DNA from: Artocarpus heterophyllus
Lineage: Eukaryota; Streptophyta; Magnoliopsida; Rosales; Moraceae
Assembly: GCA_025403435.1 (NCBI GenBank)
Contig: CM046345.1
Location: 5,769,451 to 5,833,450, forward strand
Direction: 5' to 3'
DNA: 64,000 nt
Of the stretch, positions 38,286-49,500 are shown in pieces. The notes beneath the pieces are model-generated. The model searched no databases. It was not told the origin of the DNA and worked only from the letters and a program-made list of their open reading frames with translations. The position numbers were made by a program, and so were the translations under genes. Numbering within the stretch: the stretch's first letter is position 1; each line of letters starts with the position of its first letter.

Positions 38286-38969
38286 GACCGAAGCCGCGAT
38301 AAGAGCCGCATGCCGAGCATCCCTCTCTCTTTCCCCTCATTTCTCTCCTCTGATTCTTCTCGGATATGGTTTTCCCGTTTGACTTGCTCAACAGTGCTGC
38401 CACGTTTAGAGCTCCTCAACGAAGACAAAGTCACAACAGATATCGTAGACGCCATTGCAAGCCTGGGAGATTAGGGACAAAGTTGCAGGCCTAGGTGTAG
38501 ATTAAACTTCATCTATCAAAAGAGTGAGAGATAGCCGATAAAATCACGATGAAGATGGCGATTGAAGTAGTACACTTGGTAGATCAAAAACAGTCACTAG
38601 AGTGAGAGATTGCAGGATGAAATCACAAGCCTTGGAGATCGCAATCCTTGTTTTTGTCGTCGTCAAATCCCGATCATCGGCTTCGCCATCGGATGACTTT
38701 GTTGTCCTTGTTGTTGAACTAGCTCATCGTCGAGATATGAGCAACGATGATCGAATGTTTGAGAGGAAGGAAAATTTCTTTTAAAAAAAAAAGGTAAAGA
38801 ATAATAATTTTTATTTTTTTTTTTTTTTTTTCTTTTTTAGCTTTTTTTGGCAATGGATTTTTCTTTTGGGTTAATATAGTATTAACCAGATAATATGGTA
38901 TTTATAGATTTTGCTATTTATTTTTGTATTTATTTGGTAATACAGTATTACATTAGTAATACTGTATTT
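38286..38969. other. Intergenic, G+C-richer block, no intact gene
   Basis: The first ~450 bases have short open frames on the plus strand (38259-38474, 38602-38784) with Ser- and Val-rich translations and no domain. The words GACAAAGTTGC at 35233 and 38471 are shared. It may be a transposon remnant, since part of it recurs at 32300. Poly-T follows at about 38815-38830. Confidence 0.35.
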
Positions 38970-39850
38970 CCCGGCCATCTGCGATCCGACAAATTCATCA
39001 GTGAAATTTTATATTTACATAGTAAATACAGTATTTACATAGTAAATACAGTATTTATAGTTTAATAATGTATTTACCAATCACCGGTGGTTTGGCAAAG
39101 TTGTAGTGAATTTTTGTATTTACATGATAATACAGTATTTATAGTAAATACTGTATTTACTAGTCATCGGTGGTCTGACAAAGTCATCGGTAAATTTTTA
39201 TATTTACATGGTAAATACTATGTAAAAAATAGTATTTATAGTTAAATACTGTATTTGCCAACCGTCGAAGGTCTGGTGAAGTTGCCTGTAAATTTTGTAT
39301 TTACACGGTAAATACGGTATTTCTCAGTAAATATTATATTTTTCGACAGTCGACGGTCCGACTAGGTCATTGGTGAACTTTTGTATTTCCACGGTAAATA
39401 TGGTATTTCTCAGCCGTCAGTAGTCTGGCGAAGTCGTCAGTGAACTTTTGTATTTACACAGTAAATACGGTATTTTCTAGTAAATATTGTATTTTTCAGC
39501 CTTCGACGGTGCATTTGAAGATGCCAGTGAACTTTTGAATATACACGATAAATATGGTATTTCTCAGTAATTATTGTATTTTCTAGTCGCCAGCACTGCC
39601 AATGAATTTTTGTATTGCACAGTAAATGCAGTATTTCTTAGTAAATATTGTATTTTATCAGGCAGCGACATCAGCAAGGTCACCAAATAACATTAGTATT
39701 TACACTATAAATACGGTAATTCCTAATAAATATTATATTTTATGGCCGTCGACGGTTCAACAAGTCACTAGTGAACTTTTGTATTACATGGTACATAAGG
39801 TATTTTCAGGTGAATGTTGTATTTCTCGGCCGTCAGCGATGCTGGTAAGG
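38970..39850. repeat. ~85-bp minisatellite, about ten diverged units
   Basis: The unit has a G+C-rich part (GCCGTCGACGGTC-GGCGAAG then TCGTCAGTGAACTTTTGT) and an A+T-rich part (ATTTACACGGTAAATACGG, TATTTCTCAGTAAATATTG). Unit starts fall near 38970, 39077, 39163, 39261, 39345, 39412, 39499, 39587, 39661, 39743 and 39828, spacings 67-107 bp. Divergence between units is large, so the array is old. The TTTACNNGGTAAA core is itself palindromic. Confidence 0.75.
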
Positions 39851-40346
39851 GAGGAGAGTGAGAGATATAAAAGATAAAGAGGTAAGGGTATTTTGAGGTT
39901 TTTGTTCTCAATTTCTCATGAAATATTATTTAATTTCTCATGATATGCTATTTACTATATATTTTAAAACTATATGACATTATTTGCAAAGGTTTAGCCT
40001 AAATATGCTATTTTGCTTTTTCTCTTTTGTTTTTACTTTAATATTTATCAAATTCTATTAATTTTGTATATTTCCATTTATAATAAGAAACATGTAATAT
40101 TGGTAAGCATAAACTAGAAATTTCTACGCTGTGAATAACATAGGCGCATTTAAGTATATTTCCTACGTCCATGTATGTGGTGCGGTGTGTGATTTGTACT
40201 GAATTGAGTATAATCATAAGGAAAAGATGGATTCATTCATCACAACATACCATAAGCAATTTGTCGAGTTTATAAGGGAAAAATAATTTGTTTGCATAGA
40301 ATTTGCAATTTGAATAGAAGAACATTCATATATATTTTTTAATTTT
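39851..40346. other. Intergenic, A+T-rich, left flank of a solo LTR
   Basis: No gene. It ends with ATTTT (40342-40346), the left copy of the target duplication of the next solo LTR. Confidence 0.5.
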
Positions 40347-42741
40347 TGTAACGCCCCTATATGGGGGTTAACAGTTTTTAATGAGATAAAATAAAAATAA
40401 ATAATAAAAGTAAAACCTTAAAAATAAAATTTGCCCGGGACTTAAATGAAAACTCTCAACTCAAAAATAAAAATATAAACGACAAATAAACCACAGTTTT
40501 AATGTAGCACCTTAAATTTAATAATATAAACTGTTGTCATCATCATTTTAACCCTCAACACATTATAATACAGTCACAGAAAGTAACAATTGATGCTTAC
40601 ATTATCATGAAGAACATTCTCAACAATTGAAGCAGTCCCAATGTAATATAGCTACATCACTTCCTCAACTATATTTCTCGTAGCCACCTCACACTTAGTG
40701 AGTCCTGAAAAGATATAAACATAAGGGTATGAGCAACACTATGCTCAGTAGAGAAAGCCATTACTCACCTCTATCATTACCACATTAAAATCTGCATGGT
40801 TAGTAAGTCACATCATATTTCAGATTATGAGGTTTATTATGATCACATCTTATGGATACCGTAGTTAATCATTACCAAGTGTCATAATTACACATTTATA
40901 CAAATATTACCAATCATCATTGTTCCTAGGTATCCATGTTAAATTGAGTATCACTCAACTCATCGAAACCCAAATGGGCGCACTTGATCACCCTATAAAC
41001 ATTCCAAGGGTGTTCCGGTGAGGGGACATCAAGCCCCGAGTCCTCACCAAATCGATTCCTGTACAGTGTGTTCTGGGACTTTCAACCCAAGGAAGCGTCA
41101 TCGCCTTCCCCCTATTTTACCTTTTAGGGTATTCATGCCCAAGGACGTAACCGTCGCCCTCTTCATGTCTCACAATTTCTCTATATTGAATCATTATTAA
41201 TAGAGTTAGTTTTCCTAACCATGCTTCTCAATTTATAACATGTGTCAATTCATTATGTTCCTCGCCGTACAATACAAGACGAGTCCATGTCATAGTTTCA
41301 TATGTGATACTCATATAATATCAGTTCAACATAGATATATATATATTGCGGCAAAACAATCAATTTTAATTCTATAAAAACCTCACAAAAGATGAGTAAT
41401 AGAATCCCTACCTTTCAAGCTTATCAATAGTCTCTTAATCCTGGAATCAATTAACGTTAGCTCCATACTCCCTTGATCTTGAACTCCAAGCAAAACAGAT
41501 CGAGTTGTATCTCGCTGTATCTACGAAGCATCCTCTGTAGTGCTCCTCGAGCGACTATGAATGGCTAGGAATGCTTCCTGGAGATCATACATTCTTGAAA
41601 ACGTCATTCTGGACTCCGATACTGCTGTTTGAATCGCCTCGATTCGCGTGCAGTCGGTATCGGATGATTTTCATCGGAGTGGAATTTGCTTGAACGGAGG
41701 TCACCATTGCATCCAGAACATCAAAACGAGTCGGGAGGCGGTCTCGGATCTTCGATCGGAGGTCCGGATCACAAAATCCCAATTTAGCCTTTGACTGGCC
41801 GTTGACCGGCGTTGACCACCGTTGACCGGCGTTGACCACCGTTGACCGGCGTTGACCGACTTTGACCGTCGTTGACCGGCGTCAATCGGGGTCCGTTGGC
41901 AGCTGGGCTCGGGCCTACCCCCCCTAAATCGACCCTTCTGAGTCCAATGGCGGGGTCAATTTCACCCAATTCTGCCTCTAACATAGCGGGTCGTGAAGTA
42001 CAACGTCGGTAGAAATGGATGAGCTCCGATCTTGATTCTCCGACGATGGAAACCTGAAATTGGCTGAGGGCTTTTGCTACCCATCCTCCTATGAGCATTT
42101 CCCCTCATCCAATTTGAAGAAACGTGGCTGGGAAGAGCCAAAACGGAGGCTCCCGCGGCGGTTGACGGCGGCGTTGGCCGTTCTCCGGCGAAACCGGCTC
42201 CTTCCGTGCAATTGATCGAGGGGTTTTACTCCCCTTGATCCTCTGAACTCATTGGGAGGGGTGGTGTCAGTCACCTCCTCCGGCAAGGCGGAGTTCCACC
42301 ATGGGGGCGGCGGTGTACGGCGGCAATAGGCGGGCGGAGCAATCCGGCGGTTGTTGAGCTGCCACCAAGGGTGGGTTTTGTTCCTCTCATCACGGTGGTC
42401 GTGTAGGAACAAGAATCACGTCGATCGGACGTCGGACGGCGAAGATATCTCGTCGGAAAGAAATGGGTTTTGCCGCCACTTTGGGCGGCGCGTGTGGTCT
42501 CCTCCGGCGGCGTTTTGGGCGGCGCGGCACCTCGTTGGACTCAGCTCGTCGAGAGCTTTCCATTGGTGCGGGAGGTGTCGAAAACGGATGCCGAAATCTC
42601 AGACGATCTTTGAGGAGAGAGAGAGAATTTTTTAGAGAGAGAGAGTTTCGAATTATGAGAGATTTTTTGATTTTTTTTTTATATATACTAGGTAATTAAT
42701 CTAATTACCTTAATACCCTTAGGAGAATAACGGGTGTCACA
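40347..42741 (-). mobile_element. Solo LTR, Ty3/gypsy-type, 2395 bp, with target duplication ATTTT
   Basis: On the plus strand it starts TGTAACGCCCC and ends GGGTGTCACA, flanked by ATTTT at 40342-40346 and 42742-42746. In its own (minus) orientation it runs TGTGACACCC to GGGGCGTTACA, with TAGTATATATAAAAA near 42692 followed by a CTCTCTCTCT tract, the layout seen in the complete Ty3 element at 15.3 kb. Its termini resemble that element but the body differs. The minus-strand frames in 41585-42412 reflect G+C-rich LTR sequence, not genes. Confidence 0.82.
41791..41880. promoter_or_regulatory. Array of nine W-box cores at 10-bp spacing (inside the solo LTR)
   Basis: TTGACT at 41791 is followed by TTGACC at 41802, 41812, 41822, 41832, 41842, 41852, 41862 and 41872, in units alternating GTTGACCGGC and GTTGACCACC. 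TTGAC[C/T] is the WRKY-factor binding core. The exact 10-bp period puts all the cores on nearly one face of the helix. Relative to the minus-strand LTR promoter near 42690 it lies some 800-900 bp downstream of the presumed transcript start. Activity is inferred, not shown. Confidence 0.6.
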
Positions 42742-42746
42742 ATTTT

Positions 42747-45420
42747 AAGGAAAGTTAAAGCTCAAGCATGTTTTACAACATGATGGACGAAAATGGCACA
42801 TCGTATAACATTTAAAGTTTGTTGTTTGAATGAAACGACATGTCGTAAAATATTATAAACTATAGTTTTAAGCATGAAATATTGATCCCCTGAAAAAGAA
42901 AACCAAAAAAAAAGAATAAAGAATTGATGATTTTGTCGTTGTTATTTGAGTAGCCGCATGTCGTACAAAAGTCAAAAATAAAAATAGAATTTCCTCGAGA
43001 CTAAGAAATTAAGCAAGCATCTTACCCTTGCCTATAGTATAAAGCTTTCAATAGCTACAGTAAAAAAGTAAAAAATCACAACAGTGTAAAACTCTCACAC
43101 GCTCTAGTTCTTAAACCAAAATTTTTACTTTCAATCGGTTTGCTAAACATCCTATCAAACTTCAAGCCTCTAGCAAAACAACATCACCACAAGGTGAGCA
43201 ATGATATACAACAAAAAGGACAACATATTCTACAAGTCATTCCATATTAGCAAACTACATCATAATTTAAGATAAGAAAGCACGTAATATTGTGGCGGAC
43301 ATAGGACAACAATATCTTGAGAGAAAACAACAAGAGGTATTTCATAATTTTACGTATATTAAGAAAAAAGAAGAAGAAGAAAACTACATGTCATTTCTAA
43401 TCATATTTTAAAAAGGGCATGTCGTTTTCACTAATACTCACTGTTGCAGAGGAGAAGCAAAATGTTGTTTTCACATGAGAAAAGTCTTTGAAAGAAAATA
43501 AGATAACTTTAAAAAGTAAGAAAAGTGCATGTCGTTTCCAATCATATTCTAACTTGACAAATTTCCTTTTTCAAAGTAGTTTTAAAATAATTGAAATGCC
43601 AATTATGTCTGTTGTGTGTGATCTTGACAACCCAAAGCCCAAAGGCGATGTCAAAGAAAAGCCCAACTTGACCTATTGATCTCAAAAGGATTGGGGGTTG
43701 AGATAATTAGTTGATCTCGTCACTGCATGAGGTCGAACTTAAAAGAACTTTGTATCCTTCGCCTATTATTATGCCTATTATTCTAAGAAGAATAAACAAG
43801 AGTGGGTAAGACCAACAGTTGAGGTAGTGCGTCTGAATTTAAAGCCACTAACACGGGACTCGACACATTCTCCATGCATGTAGAGACACCACGCCTAAAA
43901 GGAATAGACTGACACAGAACATGAAGACTTTCTTCCCATTAATAATATTCTAATCATTATTATTTTAATGATAATACTAAGCTACAGAAAAGATGAGACA
44001 GAGGAAGAGCAAGGGGATTTTCTGTTCTCTAGTTCCAGCTCCATCATTTTAACCCTTACATTTTCTTATAATCTCAAAGATATGTGGTACAAATTCTCGA
44101 TAAAAAAAGTACAGTAGATGTAGCTCATTTAATAGTGAACCACTATAAACCTATGTGTTTCATAACCGTTGCACTTTTTCATTATATTTGCTTGTGGGAA
44201 CCGTAAGTGATTGATGAGCACAACTGTTGATCATTTTTCACCATCAACAATGTCATTTGTAGTTGAACAACAATAAAATTCAAAAGGACCTGACTTTCTA
44301 GGTACTGACGTAGACAACAGGAGAACACAGCTTTACAGAAAACGACAATGTCGTTGTCATTGATCTCGGCTAAGATAACAGGCTAAACGATAAACGACGT
44401 GACGTTGACCTCGCCCAAACACGACCACAGAGGAAACTTTAAAGTTTAAACTAAAATAACATGTCATCAATATTCAGAACTAGAGATTATTAATAGCGAT
44501 TTCTCGCATCCGAATAAACAACCTCAAATTTGTATAAGCGACATATTGCTATGAAAATGGAAACAAATGACATTTTTATCAATAAACGACAACGTCTCTT
44601 AGGTGAAACGACAAATGTTTTCTACAGGGCAACGAATCTTGGAAAGCTGGAAGAAAAAATGAAGTACAATGATCATGTCGTTTTATGAGACAAACTATGT
44701 ATATATATACATACACACATATCTATTAATGTATGTGTTGATAAGATATCGTTCAATAATTGCACAGTAACAGACACTACAAGGAAAACCACATTCCTTT
44801 GCTTCCATTAAAACGACAGCAAACTTTAACACTGTAAATTACATGTCGTTTTCCTGTAGAACTTATGGCTCTACCGACTACACATGTCTATTAAATATTT
44901 TCCGTCTTTCTTCCCCGACTTATATATGTAGATCCTTCGAGTTCTCTTCCTGTTCATTAAAGTCATTTTGATCAGCATTTTTTTTCACAAGTACATGAAA
45001 CATTTTTGTCGTTTCGTTTGTTAGCAACCCACAAAATAACACCACTTCAACCCTCGTTTTATCTGTTTTAAGTGAATAATCAATCAACAAGGTAAGTTGT
45101 TAGATGCTGGAGTTGCCCTATATCAACGACGTTTTGCCAGTTCTTTCAGTTTTATGAACGTTGTCGTACCCCTTAAGCACCATCCTTTTAACTTATCAGC
45201 CTTTTCTTCTGTATATACACATGGGAATTCTTTGCCCAAAGCAAAAGTCTAGCTTCTAGTTTCTACATGTTTCAATATTTATCAATGAACATAAGTATTT
45301 CATCCGTCGTTTTGTGAGCAAAGAAACATATGATTGCTTTTAGAGTTCGACGTGAGTTTTTAAACGACACGCAAGTTGCCAGTCGTTTAAACTTTAGAGT
45401 TTTGAATGTTGATAAGAGTT
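42747..45420. other. Region dense in ACGACA/TGTCGT motifs, transposon-like
   Basis: By eye about sixteen ACGACA or TGTCGT hexamers lie between 42834 and 45364, often in the longer form CATGTCGTTTT (43421, 44673, 44845 regions). A remnant of MITE family B (CTACAGTAAAAAAGTAAAAA) lies at about 43035-43110. No protein-coding frame of note. The array resembles the subterminal repeats that CACTA-type transposases bind. Confidence 0.45.
44774..44789 (+). mobile_element. CACTA-type terminus (start of a possible element to the right)
   Basis: CACTACAAGGAAAACC is the type of terminal sequence found in plant CACTA transposons. A weak inverse partner, TATCCTTCTAGTG, ends near 45600, which would give a ~830-bp non-autonomous element. 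The 3-bp flanks do not match, so the pairing is unproven. Confidence 0.4.
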
Positions 45421-47599
45421 GCAATATCCCCAATTAAGAACCCTATGTGGTTCTACCATGGGTTAGTTCAAAGGTAAGGATATTTCTCCTCCTTCTTCTC
45501 TAAGAATGCCCTCAAAGCTCAATACTTCATAGCCTCACATAAGACCCTAACAATATTTTGTGCTCCATTAAGTGTGTAATGGCATGAGTATCCTTCTAGT
45601 GCAATTAGACACATTGGGTTAAATCCTGTTCTATTAGCGGGCTCTTAGAATTTCAAAGTGACGAAGGGTTAAGAAGGCAGGACATCAAAGTTGTGGAGCC
45701 TTATCTAATGCTCTGTCAAATTATTATCCAACGTAAAGGATTACGGGAATTAACCTTCTTTGTAAGGTTGCTATGGGGGTTGGAAGGGAGGCGAAAAGTC
45801 TCCCTTATAAGGGTGTGAGAGTAGAGCCCTAGACCAAAATTTTATTAAGGGTAGTATGTGGATGTTACACTTATAAAATTTAGATGGCCTAGTTTTCTTA
45901 TAGACGAAGAGAGTGCCGATTTAGGATATCTTAAAAAGGCTATAGAAAAACAATGTACAATTTTCTACTATAATTTTTTTTTTTATCATAATGAATTTTT
46001 CTACGACGAATGAAAGCTATTATACCTTTCACATTGATAATGAATCACTATAAATTTTGTGCGTTAGTTTTTTTTCTTTCAGGTGTTTTTGTTGGCTCTA
46101 TGTAGAGTAGAATCAAGATGGCTAATTCGCTAAAAGAGGAGGTCCATACCAATATATTCATATAAACATACATATATATATATATATATTTATATGTACA
46201 TATATATGAATGAAACCATTAAAAAGAGGAGCTCTCATGCCACCTAATATACCTTTGATCCCTTTGCCAATTAATGTTCTTAAACTTTGTCTTGATTAAG
46301 TAAAGCCAAACCTAGTCCTAGTCTTTATCTCTTCTTTCAAAACATGTATATTAAATCCTCACTTTTGGCTTCCCTCGTCTCTCAAAAGGAGAACCCACTG
46401 ATGTTTCCAGTTTCTACATGTATATCATATAAAAAAACTGCCACTCCTTGCGCGTGCAAATTATTTAACTTTGTTTATGTTTTCGTACTTCTAGAGTTAC
46501 ACCCCCTAGTCTCTGAAGAGAAATGGCCAATATTTTGTACAGGTACAAATTCATGGACAGTGCTTCTTTAAAAATAAAGATTAAAGTATCATATTCTTAA
46601 TTAATTATATAAAATAAGAAGGAAATAAAAATTGGATTTTCTTTGAAGATTTCTCTTATAGGTACTGAAAAAGTAAGATACATATTGATATTTGTTTTTT
46701 GACCTTCACATGTATAGAAAAAAAAATGATTTTGATCAGATTTAATTGTTTAAAAACGTATATAACCGGTGGAAATATCATGGAGAAAGTCACCTTTTTT
46801 TTGTGAATGTATATGGCGATTGAATTTGGTTCATCTGTATTTTGGATTATACATACACTGAACACTTAATCCTTAATTAAATTCTACCAACAAAAACTTA
46901 ATCCTTAATTAAGCAGGGAAACCATAATAGTTCTTTTAGCTTTTCTATTAACACATTGATTCTTCATAATTCCATATTTTTGTTTGGTCTTGGCTTTGTT
47001 AAGGACTTAAAGTCCACCAAATTAAGGACCGGATCAGCTGGTCATATTTAAAATGAGTTTGCTTTGTCTGCTAAGGTAGAATGCTAGGGACAAGGGTCTC
47101 AATGGCATAGTTTCTCTTTTTATTGGTATTATTTGTTTAATTGGCGTGCACTAAACACAGCTTTTAATGTATTCTACTTTTGCAAATTTACAATCATTTG
47201 CTTCTACATATTCTCAGTTCCTAGGCACTTTTTATAGTTAGTGTTCTATTATTTTTTAAAAAAAAATTCTGGCTATGTTCATTATTATAATTGTTATATT
47301 TATGACCCCAGAAAAAGAAAAAAAAAAAGAAAAAGGAAGAGGAGAAGGTGACGAAAACTAAACAAAACTATAATGGTCCCATATAACTAGTCTCATAAGA
47401 TTCCGTCAAACTTTTGGATTGTGATGATTTTTTGTAAAAATATTTTCAGATCATTCAAAGATCTTAATTTGGAATTTTCTAGCTGCCAGAATAAAACAAT
47501 ATTATCAGTGACTCAAGAGTAGAGGTAATTCATTCAAAAACCTATATTTTGTTTATTATTGTGCCAAAATTTTATATTAATTTGAAATTTCTTGGGAAG
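45421..47599. other. Intergenic, no gene seen
   Basis: A/T-rich sequence with a TA run at 46166-46191. The 75-codon frame at 46344-46571 has no recognisable domain and no splice partners. Confidence 0.45.
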
Positions 47600-47762
47600 A
47601 TGTTTGTTTAGAAGGGTGGTGAGAACCACTTTACTGTAGCATGTTAGAGTTTTTACACTGTAGCAATTTTTTTTTTTATTGTTACTGTAGCATGTGAAAA
47701 TTTTACACTGTTTATAACTGATTTAGTGAGAACTGCGAGGTTAGAACCACTGTCAAACAGAG
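47600..47762. mobile_element. MITE family B, copy 1
   Basis: Shares with 59656-59806 and 62543-62700 the words TTACTGTAGCATGTGAAA, TTTACACTGT and flanking GTTTG / CAAAC ends. Length about 160 bp, non-coding, with the TGTAGCATG words as internal inverted repeats. Confidence 0.6.
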
Positions 47763-48636
47763 CCGTTGTGATTTTGTGGTGCCCCTTGTGACTACAGCTT
47801 GGATCCGTTCTTTGGATGTTCATGATCTATGCTGTTGTCATATTTATCAAACCTTCAAAAAAGTTTAATTTGGACAGGGATGAAACACCAACCCATTAAA
47901 CAAATTATGAAACAAAATATATTCTCTTGTTTTAATTTGTTAGACAAGAAAACAAAACAAAAGTTTAAGCATATCTTCATAGCTAGCTGCGCGCCATATA
48001 TCAATTCATATTTATTTAGTTATTGTCTTAATGTCTTCTTTTTCTTTTCTTTTTTTAAGAAAGAGACTTTATAAGACAGTTGTCTCTTAATAACAAAAAA
48101 ATTTTTGTAATTGCTTCATTTATTTTTGTTGTCCATAAATTAGGGTATCAAAGGGTAGATAAATAGCAACAATAATTAGCATATCAAAATTAGGTAGAAT
48201 TACAAAATACATATATATGTTGACTAATTGAGATCCTTGTTCAATTGTTGATGTTTTAAATAAGGATGAAGGATTCAAACTGACCTTGTAATAGAGTAGG
48301 TGTAATATTACTACTGGGTTATGCTTGTAACTATTATATAATAATAACTTTAAAAGGATGTGCCAAGACGGAAAAATATCATATTATACTCTGTAATGGC
48401 TTTAAAAGTCATTGTTATGTATTAAAATCAATGTATTATAAAGTCTCATACCATATATATGTGTGTATAAATAGGATTTATACAGAAAATCTTAATATGG
48501 TCAGATAGAGGATTTCTGTGTTTGTCCAATGTCATATTTCTCCGTGCCATAGTGGACCATATCATTACGTAAGGGCACGTTAAAACTTAAAAGTACCATC
48601 AAACCCCAAGTCGTATTTGTTTTTCTTTTTTTTATT
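47763..48636. other. Intergenic, no gene seen
   Basis: A/T-rich, with only short frames and no recognisable element. Confidence 0.4.
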
Positions 48637-48925
48637 GGTAAAATTTTATATTAACACTCTGTGTTATATCAAAATATAAGTTTAATATTTTATATTTTAA
48701 AATATTTTATATTGATATCTCAACGTTTTAAAATTTTTTTTTAGTATCTACAGATTTTTTTGGTGCTAAATATACTTTTTTTCTATCCCAAAAAAGCCTT
48801 TAGGTATTAAAAAAGATTTTTTAAAAAGTCGAAGCGTCGATATAAAATTTTTCAAAACATAGATACCAAACTTATATTTCAATATAACACAAAATATTAA
48901 ATTAAAATTATCCTTTTTTTTCTTT
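48637..48925. mobile_element. Stem-loop MITE with ~110-bp arms
   Basis: The left arm (GTGTTATATCAAAATATAAG) is inverted on the right as CTTATATTTCAATATAACAC, and similarity extends over most of 48637-48750 and 48815-48925. The loop is T-rich. There is no coding sequence. Confidence 0.65.
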
Positions 48926-48984
48926 TTTCCTTCTAACCCCAATGTAATTCGGGAAATTTGTACATGTTATAGTATTTAAATTTT

Positions 48985-49155
48985 GAAAAAATTACATGTT
49001 ATGTCACATTTTTAAAAGTTGTGTTTATTAATACTATACTTAAAAAAGTTAAGTTATACTATCATTTATATTATACATTAAGTTGTGCCATAAATAAACA
49101 CATATAACATCTATAAAAAGTAAGCCTTGATAGTATTTATGAAAATTCTTTGTTA
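48985..49155. mobile_element. MITE family C, copy 2
   Basis: Matches 14012-14176 along its length (ATTAAGTTGTGCCATAAATA, TTTATGAAAATTC). It lies about 350 bp upstream of the AZG2 start and so could influence that promoter. Confidence 0.6.
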
Positions 49156-49160
49156 TTTCT

Positions 49161-49310
49161 CTATATATATATATATATAAGATTCCAATCAGCCAAATAA
49201 AATATGCGTAAGCCAGGAAATGAGATGCCTTTTTATTCCAGAACCCAGAAGGCGCCAAAATCACATTAATATACACTATAGTGCATACACCTCTCTCTCT
49301 CTCTCTCTAA
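49161..49310 (+). promoter_or_regulatory. Candidate AZG2 promoter: TATA stretch and CT-rich Y patch
   Basis: A CTATATATATATATATAAG stretch at 49161-49178 and a CTCTCTCTCTCTCT tract at 49292-49307 lie upstream of the AZG2 ATG (49501). The order TATA, then Y patch, then start codon is usual in plants. Which TATA position is used cannot be told. Confidence 0.4.
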
Positions 49311-49500
49311 AACACATGCACATAAAGTGAGTACCGTTTTCTTGAATCGCCTATCTCTTCTCACACCTTCCCTATATCTTACCGGCATGACACACATTTG
49401 TCCTTGTTACAAGAGGAAAAAGATTTCTCGTTCCTTTTTCCCTCTACTAAATTGCCTATAAGTGTGACCAAGTTAAAACTCCTTAGAAAGAGAGAGCAAT

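Noticed and set aside
41585..42699. Overlapping open frames of 78-107 codons on both strands (41585-41839, 41784-42098, 42089-42412, 42351-42635, 42463-42699)
   Set aside because: They fall in the G+C-rich half of a solo LTR with target duplication, overlap each other on both strands, and show no domain.
46344..46571. A 75-codon plus-strand frame as a small gene
   Set aside because: No domain, no splice partners and no promoter-like context.
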